Shown piece after piece: positions 1 to 4,934 of a DNA stretch of 5,261 nt. Location: the NCBI GenBank assembly GCA_030616665.1, contig JAUWWX010000076.1, positions 1 to 5,261 on the forward strand, written 5' to 3'. The stretch comes from an archaeon (GTDB lineage Archaea; Iainarchaeota; Iainarchaeia; Iainarchaeales; GCA-2688035). Every line of letters starts with the position of its first letter. The first letter of the stretch is position 1. Both the position numbers and the translations under genes were made by a program. The notes beneath the pieces are model-generated. The model made no database searches. It saw only the letters and a list, made by a program, of their open reading frames with translations, and was not told the origin of the DNA.

Positions 1-1
1 C

Positions 2-1210
2 AAGAAAATTGAGGAGGAAGCAACAAAGGAAAAGCTCCCAAAGGGCCTTACAAGAAGGGAGCACGTGCTGAAGGTAACCTATGACAACCTTGTTGAGCTG
101 CTTGGTGGAACAGCCAAAAAGGCAGTGGAAAAGCCGAAGAGGATTCTTTTGATTGGCCTCTATGGAATGGGCAAAACTACTTCATCAGCAAAAATAGCTA
201 AGCACTACATGAAACGGGGTCTAAATGTTGGGCTTATCTGCGCCGACTCCTATAGGCCAGCTGCCTTTGAGCAACTGCAGCAGCTGAGTGCAAAGGCAAA
301 AATTCCATTTTATGGGAATAAAAAAGAGAAGAACGCAGCAAAAATAGTTGAACAGGGTCTAAAGGAATTGAAGAAAGCAAACCTTGTAATAGTTGACAGT
401 GCAGGCAGGGACGCCTTTGACGAAGAACTGGTTAAAGAAATAAAAGCCGTGGACAAGGTTTTGCATGCTGATGAAAAGTGGCTTGTCTTGGGGGCAGACA
501 TTGGCCAGCTTGCGAAAAAGCAGGCTCAAGCGTTTCATGAGGCTGTTGGCGTTAACGGCGTGGTAATAACAAGGATTGACGGTAGTGCAAAGGGCGGTGG
601 GGCATTAGCTGCCTGTGCTGTAAGCAAGGCGCCAGTCTACTTTCTTGGGACAGGGGAAAAGCTTGATGATTTGCAGCCATTTGACCCTCAGCGTTATTTG
701 AGCAGGGTAATGGGTTACGGTGATTTAGAAACCTTGCTTGAAAAAGCGAAGGAGGTAAGCGAGGAAGAGGAACTAAGCCCGGAGGAGTTGTTGAAGGGAG
801 AATTCAACCTGGGTGTGTTCTACAAGCAGCTGAAGGCAACAAGGAAAATGGGTTCCCTTTCAAAGGTTGCGGAAATGCTTGGCCTGCAGATGCAGCTGCC
901 AAAAGAAATGCTTGACATGACAGAGGAAAAACTTGACGGGTTCAAGGTTATAATGGACAGCATGACAAAGCAGGAGAAGCTGAATTCGGGTGTGCTGAAC
1001 AGGTCAAGAATTCAAAGGATTGCAAAAGGCAGCGGGAAGAAAGAGGCAGAAGTAAGGGAATTGATAAAGAGTTATAAGCAGATGTCAACCGTGTTCAAGA
1101 AATTCAGAAAGCTTGATGAAAAGACTTTTAAGAAGAAAGGCGGCTTTGACATGCAAAAGCTTGCCCAGATGTTTGGAAAGAAGAAGAAAAAGAAGCTCAG
1201 GTTAAGGTGA
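2..1210 (+). CDS. srp54: Signal recognition particle GTPase SRP54, 5'-truncated by the window
   Basis: SRP54 is the GTPase of the signal recognition particle. It binds signal or membrane-anchor sequences as they leave the ribosome and docks with FtsY at the membrane. The reading frame is open back to base 2, and the residues before the GTG at 65 (KGLTRREH and flanks) match the end of the family's N domain, so the true start lies outside the window. About 402 residues are present against a usual 440-450. Numbering from the GTG at 65, the G domain shows GLYGMGKTT (31-39), DSYRPAAFEQL, DSAGR, TRIDGSAKGGG and GTGEKLDDLQPFDP. A Met-rich M domain follows, with the SRP-RNA-binding SRIQRIAKGSG and a Lys-rich tail; FtsY lacks an M domain, which excludes it. 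Two G motifs differ from consensus: Tyr for Gln in G1 and Arg for Lys in G4. The stop is TGA; the peptidase gene follows after 35 bases. Confidence 0.96.
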   Translation, partial: KKIEEEATKEKLPKGLTRREHVLKVTYDNLVELLGGTAKKAVEKPKRILLIGLYGMGKTTSSAKIAKHYMKRGLNVGLICADSYRPAAFEQLQQLSAKAKIPFYGNKKEKNAAKIVEQGLKELKKANLVIVDSAGRDAFDEELVKEIKAVDKVLHADEKWLVLGADIGQLAKKQAQAFHEAVGVNGVVITRIDGSAKGGGALAACAVSKAPVYFLGTGEKLDDLQPFDPQRYLSRVMGYGDLETLLEKAKEVSEEEELSPEELLKGEFNLGVFYKQLKATRKMGSLSKVAEMLGLQMQLPKEMLDMTEEKLDGFKVIMDSMTKQEKLNSGVLNRSRIQRIAKGSGKKEAEVRELIKSYKQMSTVFKKFRKLDEKTFKKKGGFDMQKLAQMFGKKKKKKLRLR

Positions 1211-1215
1211 GAGAG

Positions 1216-1239
1216 ATGCGAAAAAGGGCAGGGGGTTAA
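1216..1239 (+). other. Seven-codon mini-ORF between srp54 and the peptidase gene
   Basis: An ATG at 1216 opens a 7-codon frame (MRKRAGG) that stops at TAA 1237-1239, 6 bases before the peptidase ATG and in the same frame. AGGTGA at 1205-1210, a perfect 6-base match to the archaeal anti-Shine-Dalgarno, sits 5 bases before it. That match is formed by the final Arg codon and stop of srp54 and may be chance. Translation is only a possibility; see findings. Confidence 0.2.
1231..1236 (+). promoter_or_regulatory. Shine-Dalgarno of the prepilin peptidase gene
   Basis: GGGGGT can pair with the ACCUCC of an archaeal 16S 3' end over six positions with one G-U wobble, and it lies 9 bases before the ATG at 1246. 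An in-frame TAA at 1237-1239 rules out any earlier start, so this site and the 1246 start support each other. No TATA-like element is visible between 1211 and 1245, which suggests co-transcription with srp54. Confidence 0.6.
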
Positions 1240-1245
1240 AGTCAA

Positions 1246-2064
1246 ATGCTTCTTGATTTCTTGCTGTTGAGGCAGGCTGTTTTACTCGCGGGCTGTGGTG
1301 CAGCAGCCTATACAGATGCAAGGACAGGCCTTATTTTGGACAAGATTACATACCCAATGATTGCAGCGGGAATTCTGCTGAACCTCTTGGAAGCAGAATG
1401 GTTTTTTCTGGCCTTTGGAGCAGCAGTTTTTGCGATAGGCTACGTTGTTTACTACATGGGAAAGCTTGGCGGTGGAGACGTAAAGCTGTTTACGGCAATT
1501 GCATTCCTGCTGCCTGTTCTGCAGGGGCAGGTTTTTTTGCTGAACGCCCTGTTTGCAGGATGCCTGCTGGCAGTTACTTTTTACTCTACCTACTACGTGG
1601 CAAAGTATGCAAGAAAAGGAATTTCTTGGAAAGAAAACAGGCAAAGCATTAGGAAAGCGCTTCTTTTTGGCATTGTAATAGCGGCATGGCTTTGGGCGGT
1701 TGTGTTCATGCAGGCAATTGCATGGCAAACAGCCCTATTGTTGGCTTTTCCACTGCTGCTTGCACTGCTCTTCCTTGCCTTTGAGAGGGGAATCAGGCAC
1801 TGCTTCTTCTTGAGGCAGCTGGCTTTGGGCAAGCTGGAGGAAGACGAGGTCATTGCAGCAGAGTTTCTAAGCCCTAGGATAAAGAAATTGCTTGATTTGA
1901 AGGTAAAGGGCGTTTTTGGGGAAAGGGAAATAGCAAAGCTCAGGAAGCTCGGCGTGAAAAGGGTTCCTGTCTACAGGGACATGCCGCCCTTCGCTCCCTT
2001 CATCCTGCTTGGATGCATTGCAGCAATTCTTATACCTGACTTACTTGGCTTGCTGTTTGCCTGA
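1246..2064 (+). CDS. A24 family type IV prepilin / prearchaellin peptidase
   Basis: This is an integral membrane aspartyl protease that removes the short basic class III leader from type IV pilin-like or archaellin precursors. The 272-residue product has the two A24 catalytic sites: Asp24 in YTDARTGLILDKITYP and Asp78 in GKLGGGDVKLF (the GxGD motif). About seven or eight hydrophobic segments can be seen, near residues 6-22, 35-48, 53-71, 81-91, 95-118, 140-180 (probably two) and 249-271. A soluble stretch at about 185-247 precedes the last helix and ends in VPVYRDMPPFAPF, a C-terminal arrangement I associate with archaeal members. There is no Cys-rich methyltransferase domain of the bacterial PilD type. 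The start is fixed by a TAA just upstream. It lies 35 bases after srp54, so joint expression with the targeting machinery is likely. FlaK/ArlK-like and PibD/EppA-like subtypes cannot be told apart here. Confidence 0.9.
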   Translation: MLLDFLLLRQAVLLAGCGAAAYTDARTGLILDKITYPMIAAGILLNLLEAEWFFLAFGAAVFAIGYVVYYMGKLGGGDVKLFTAIAFLLPVLQGQVFLLNALFAGCLLAVTFYSTYYVAKYARKGISWKENRQSIRKALLFGIVIAAWLWAVVFMQAIAWQTALLLAFPLLLALLFLAFERGIRHCFFLRQLALGKLEEDEVIAAEFLSPRIKKLLDLKVKGVFGEREIAKLRKLGVKRVPVYRDMPPFAPFILLGCIAAILIPDLLGLLFA

Positions 2065-2070
2065 ATTCGC

Positions 2071-2514
2071 CTATTGCTTTTTCTTTCTTTGAGGCCTTTT
2101 TATTCCATGCTCTTTAACGATTCTTCTCAGAAGCCCTCTGAGCGGCTCGTCGGGGGTATTTGGTTCCATGAAAAGCAAGGACTTCTCGGTTCGAGCGATG
2201 ACGTGTTTTACTCTAAACTTTGCGTGGCTATCGCATGCAACTATGCAGTCCTGTGATAGAAGCAGTCTCCTTAGCTGTGCTGGTTCCAACAAGCCAACGC
2301 CAGCTGTTCGCAGCTCAAACAACTCAAACAATTTCCTCTTGCTTAGCATGTTTGCAAAGCTCATCCTCCTGTTCACAGATGCCTGCTCTCCAAGAGTGCA
2401 GAGAAACAAAACCTTTACCTTTTTCCGTCTTTTTGAAACAGGCTTTGGCCTTGCTCTTTGTTTAGGCCTTGTAACACGCTTTTTAACAACCCTTTTCCTC
2501 ATACAAAGCAACAT
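2071..2514 (-). CDS. Small basic protein resembling a low-molecular-weight tyrosine phosphatase with a defective P-loop
   Basis: I do not recognise a named gene. From the ATG at 2514 the product is 147 residues. Residues 33-73 (VKVLFLCT...TAGVG) follow the layout of the low-molecular-weight protein tyrosine phosphatase fold: a strand ending in Cys39, a P-loop, a helix, then a TAG like the family's SAG. Active members have C-x5-R-S. Here it reads C-TLGEQ-A-S, so Cys39 and Ser46 remain but the phosphate-binding Arg is Ala45. NTPDEP (119-124) sits where the general-acid Asp is expected. Residues 6-34 hold 17 Lys/Arg of 29, and the tail is KRPQRKKKQ. It follows rtcA by 14 bases, so the two are probably co-transcribed. 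The ATG at 2502 is an alternative start, with AGGGGA 12 bases ahead; the 2514 ATG has that motif directly abutting it. A non-catalytic phosphate- or RNA-binding role is inference. The fold assignment is moderate, the existence of the gene fairly sure. Confidence 0.7.
   Translation of the reverse strand: MLLCMRKRVVKKRVTRPKQRARPKPVSKRRKKVKVLFLCTLGEQASVNRRMSFANMLSKRKLFELFELRTAGVGLLEPAQLRRLLLSQDCIVACDSHAKFRVKHVIARTEKSLLFMEPNTPDEPLRGLLRRIVKEHGIKRPQRKKKQ
2078..2103 (+). terminator. T-rich tract, possible terminator of the srp54-peptidase unit
   Basis: Just past the peptidase stop at 2064 the plus strand carries several T-runs of three to five bases, broken mainly by a short GAGGCC. Archaeal intrinsic termination relies on U-rich RNA and needs no hairpin, so this is a plausible stop for plus-strand transcription. 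The tract is also the complement of the Lys-rich C-terminus of the opposing gene, so it has a coding reason to exist. Confidence 0.35.
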
Positions 2515-2528
2515 TCCCCTAAATGTTT

Positions 2529-3605
2529 TTAATTGCCTTTTGCTGAAAAGGCAATGCCCTCAACGCTAATTTTGGCAGGTTCTTCTACTTTGCCTTCAAC
2601 CGAAAACTTTGCTGGCAGAAATTTTTCAACTACTGCGATGTTTGTAACGCAGTGCTTTGTCAGCTTCGTGCAATGAATCTCGCTTTTTCCTTGGGCAAGG
2701 GCCATGAACGGAATCAGCTGGTCTGCCAAATGAGAATCACAGGGCTGCCTTGGCCTCAGCTCATTCAGCAGGTTTTTGGCTGCCTCTTTTCCAACCATTT
2801 CCGCTGGCTTGCCTTTTGCGCCAAGGGCTGAGCCACTGAGAATTACGCCACTGTTTGTCCTGGCAAACACTGTTATGCCAGAACCGATTGTTGCTGCGTT
2901 TTCCCTGCACTCAACTCTTTCCTCAACCTCTGTGTTAAGGCGCCTCAGTTCTTGTTTTGCTGCAATCACCTGGTTTAGGGCAACGCTTTTGGGCAAAGAG
3001 GCGCAGTGGCTGAAAATCCTCACAAATTCTAGCTTGCCAAAATTGGTTATTGCAATTGGCTTGAGCGGAAGCCTTGCGGGCTTTGAGCTGAAGGAAACGC
3101 TGCCGTTTCCCTTTGGGAAGTATCCAAACCTGTTGACGTGTGCCTCAAGCCTTGCGCCCATTTTGTGCAATTGGGGAAAGAGAACCTTTCGCAAGAACTC
3201 CATTGGCGGAGAAAACGGAACGTTTGTTCCTCCGCTTACATGCAGCTTTATTTCTTGCAAAAGGGAAACTGGAAGAATTTGGCTAAGCAGCAGGGAAACC
3301 GAGCCTGCTGTGCCGATATTCACATTCAAATTTGTTGCTGAAATTTTTTTGGCGGCGAAGAAAAGTTCTGCTGAGCCAATTGTTGCATTGTACAGTTCGG
3401 CATTGCAGATTGAGGCAATTGTTTTAACTGCTGCCAAATGCTGTGGCCTCAGGCCAGGCTTTGGCCTGCTTGCCCTGATGTTCTTTATGTGAACAGGCTT
3501 GCCTGAGATTGCTGAAAGGGCAAGGGTTGTCCTCAGGACCTGGCCCCCGGCCTCAAGCATGCCGCCATCTATTTCAACCGTTTCCTGCCTTTCCATGTTT
3601 TTCAC
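2529..3605 (-). CDS. rtcA: RNA 3'-terminal phosphate cyclase RtcA
   Basis: RtcA converts RNA 3'-phosphate ends to 2',3'-cyclic phosphates using ATP, through a protein-AMP intermediate on a histidine; it belongs to RNA end healing. The 358-residue product is close to the usual 340. It shows an N-terminal IDGG...EAGGQVLRTTLALS (12-31), RASRPKPGLRPQHLAAVK (44-61), GGTNVPFSPP, and HLADQ...KHCVTNIAVVEKFLP near the C-terminus. His318 there aligns with the adenylated His of E. coli RtcA (His309). Retention of that His argues for an active cyclase over an Rcl1-like inactive paralogue. GGTN replaces the more common GGTD. The start is ambiguous: GTG at 3605 shares one base with the transporter's TAG and has AAGGA upstream, while ATG at 3596 has AGTGA 5 bases ahead. 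It sits between the transporter and the phosphatase-like gene in one tight unit. No rtcB is present in this window. Confidence 0.95.
   Translation of the reverse strand: MKNMERQETVEIDGGMLEAGGQVLRTTLALSAISGKPVHIKNIRASRPKPGLRPQHLAAVKTIASICNAELYNATIGSAELFFAAKKISATNLNVNIGTAGSVSLLLSQILPVSLLQEIKLHVSGGTNVPFSPPMEFLRKVLFPQLHKMGARLEAHVNRFGYFPKGNGSVSFSSKPARLPLKPIAITNFGKLEFVRIFSHCASLPKSVALNQVIAAKQELRRLNTEVEERVECRENAATIGSGITVFARTNSGVILSGSALGAKGKPAEMVGKEAAKNLLNELRPRQPCDSHLADQLIPFMALAQGKSEIHCTKLTKHCVTNIAVVEKFLPAKFSVEGKVEEPAKISVEGIAFSAKGN
2532..2555 (-). repeat. Perfect 10-bp inverted repeat (hairpin) at the 3' end of rtcA
   Basis: ATTGCCTTTT and AAAAGGCAAT flank a 4-base loop. On the transcribed strand the stem covers the last eight codons of rtcA and ends directly against its TAA. 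No U-run follows, so it does not look like an intrinsic terminator. It lies 17 bases ahead of the next gene's first ATG, where it could influence processing or translation of the downstream cistron. Confidence 0.7.
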
Positions 3606-4867
3606 TAAATCCTTACAACCACTTTTCCTTTAATTGAATAGGTTAGGACTGCCATTCCCAGGAGAATGAGGGCAAAGACCAAAAAGGGAAACTGCAAACT
3701 GAATGCGTCTGCCAATATGCCCAGGGCAAGGACGCTTGCAAAACCGCTTACTTTCAGGACCGCGCTGAATATTCCGGTCATTTCTCCGTCCTGCACTCTG
3801 GGCGTGATGTCGGTTATAAGGCCGTTTACTGCAGGCTGTATCAATGCAAGAATCAAGCCAAGGGCCAAGCAGGCAACAAAGAAGGTTATTGAAAGGCTGG
3901 AAGTCAGAGAGATTGCAAGCAGCGAAATTGCCGCCAAAACAAAGCCGGCTGAAATAAGATTGATTTTTCCAAGCGAGTCAGCCAGTTCGGCGAAGAAGAA
4001 GGAAAGTAGGTAAGGCAGGTTGATTGCGGCAAACAAAAGGCTGATTTCAATCAAGCCAAGGTTGAGGGACAGCGCATACAGGGGAAGGAGGAAGATGACT
4101 ATTGCCTGGATTGACCTCATGAAAAAGCCAATCAGCAGGCTAATCGCCCCAACAAACCCCATTGCCTTGAGGTCAAGCAGCTCTTTTTTGAAAATGCCGT
4201 CCTTCACAACCACTTCTTCGATTCCTTGGGCAATCGTTTCTCCGCTGTCCTTTACCTTTGAGATTATTAGGGCGGCAATTATTGGAAAGGGTATAAGAGC
4301 AAGCAAAAGCCAGTTAATCTTTTCTGGTGTGAGGCTGAAGAGCAGGATAATTGGGATAACAAACAAGGGCGCCAGGACATAGGCAAGCCTGTGGAAGGTC
4401 ATGTACAAACCAAAGGTTGCACTGGTCTTTCCCTTTGGCGAGTTTTCCCTGATGAAGCCCTCTACAGGGATCCACAGCAGGGAACCAAAGCCGTGCAGAA
4501 TTCTTGCGAAAAAGAGGGCAAGCAGGACAAGGCTGCTGTGAACGAATGCAAGGGAAAAGTAAAACAGCCCGATTATGGGATAGGAAAGCATTGAAAGGAC
4601 CGCGTATTTTATTTTGTTTACCTTGTCTGCCAGGTCGCCAACTGGAACAGAAAAAACCGCCCCAACAAGGAAAAACAGGCCGTAGAATAACCCTGCAAGG
4701 CTGTAGCTTTTGACTATGCTGTGGATGTAAATTGAGAGAAATGGCTCAATGATGCCCCAGGCAAGCATGTAAACAAACATGCCAAAAATGAGTATTTTGA
4801 CGTCTTTTGGAACAGAGCTCAAATCCCTTAGGACCCTGGTATACAAAAATGAAAGATGGTAATGCAC
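3605..4867 (-). CDS. Major facilitator superfamily transporter, 12 transmembrane segments
   Basis: This is a secondary membrane transporter of 420 residues, the usual length for the superfamily. Twelve hydrophobic segments can be placed at about 24-45, 57-76, 88-107, 112-132, 151-172, 185-203, 237-259, 272-294, 302-321, 326-348, 364-386 and 391-410, with a longer polar loop at 204-236 between the halves. The loop between segments 2 and 3 carries motif A as GDLADKVNKIK (77-87), and the equivalent place in the second half has ELADSLGK. Arg122 and Gly126 in segment 4 resemble the conserved R and G found there. No substrate can be named; a drug/metabolite-exporter-like family is possible but unproven. 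The start is GTG 4867: a TGA directly precedes it in frame and AGGTG lies 8 bases upstream. It is the first gene of the minus-strand cluster and its TAG overlaps the rtcA start by one base. Confidence 0.9.
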   Translation of the reverse strand: MHYHLSFLYTRVLRDLSSVPKDVKILIFGMFVYMLAWGIIEPFLSIYIHSIVKSYSLAGLFYGLFFLVGAVFSVPVGDLADKVNKIKYAVLSMLSYPIIGLFYFSLAFVHSSLVLLALFFARILHGFGSLLWIPVEGFIRENSPKGKTSATFGLYMTFHRLAYVLAPLFVIPIILLFSLTPEKINWLLLALIPFPIIAALIISKVKDSGETIAQGIEEVVVKDGIFKKELLDLKAMGFVGAISLLIGFFMRSIQAIVIFLLPLYALSLNLGLIEISLLFAAINLPYLLSFFFAELADSLGKINLISAGFVLAAISLLAISLTSSLSITFFVACLALGLILALIQPAVNGLITDITPRVQDGEMTGIFSAVLKVSGFASVLALGILADAFSLQFPFLVFALILLGMAVLTYSIKGKVVVRI

Positions 4868-4884
4868 TCAGAAAACACCTGAGT
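4866..4884 (-). repeat. Inverted repeat across the transporter ribosome binding site and start codon
   Basis: ACTCAG and CTGAGT are perfect complements separated by 7 bases. In the minus-strand transcript the first arm takes in the AG of the Shine-Dalgarno, the loop begins with its GTG, and the second arm includes the first two bases of the GTG start codon. Stability would be modest: six pairs, three of them G-C. Confidence 0.5.
4876..4880 (-). promoter_or_regulatory. Shine-Dalgarno of the transporter gene
   Basis: AGGTG on the minus strand is 8 bases ahead of the GTG start at 4867 and matches the archaeal anti-Shine-Dalgarno. It decides the start, because the next ATG (residue 30) is already inside the first membrane segment. 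Part of the site falls within a 6-bp inverted repeat spanning 4866-4884. Confidence 0.7.
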
Positions 4885-4902
4885 AAAGGAAAGGGCATTA
4901 TC

Positions 4903-4912
4903 TTTAATATAA
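4903..4912 (-). promoter_or_regulatory. TATA-like promoter element for the transporter-rtcA cluster
   Basis: Read on the minus strand, TTATATTAAA resembles an archaeal TATA box. At the usual 22-27 base spacing, transcription would start near 4881-4886, giving a leader of roughly 14-19 bases that contains the AGGTG ribosome binding site. It lies in the only sizeable intergenic gap of the window. Confidence 0.5.
4903..4912 (+). promoter_or_regulatory. TATA-like promoter element for the epimerase gene
   Basis: Read on the plus strand, the same bases give TTTAATATAA. The usual archaeal spacing puts the transcription start near 4929-4934, at or within a few bases of the ATG at 4935, so the mRNA should be leaderless or nearly so. 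This fits the lack of a properly spaced Shine-Dalgarno: only an AGG touching the ATG is present. Confidence 0.5.
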
Positions 4913-4934
4913 TTAATCCCTACACTTGATTAGG

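Noticed and set aside
65..67. GTG as the start of SRP54
   Set aside because: The frame is open upstream to base 2 and encodes residues typical of the N domain, so the gene begins outside the window.
1170..1207. Purine-rich low-complexity run at the end of srp54
   Set aside because: It encodes the Lys-rich C-terminal tail usual for archaeal SRP54, so it needs no separate explanation.
1282..1853. Minus-strand open frames within the prepilin peptidase gene
   Set aside because: They are antisense to a gene with both catalytic Asp motifs and membrane helices; the Cys/Gln-rich composition is typical of a shadow frame.
2168..2569. Plus-strand open frames opposite the phosphatase-like gene
   Set aside because: They run across the rtcA junction, have no ribosome binding site or recognisable motif, and their residues look like back-translation of basic and Leu-rich codons. 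The minus frame fits neatly between its neighbours.
3450..3468. Inverted repeat CAGGCCA / TGGCCTG
   Set aside because: It falls in the conserved RtcA stretch RPKPGLRP, where repeated AGG, CCN and GGC codons create the symmetry.
2776..3492. 238-codon open frame on the plus strand
   Set aside because: It is a shadow of rtcA, which has full-length family motifs including the catalytic His on the minus strand.
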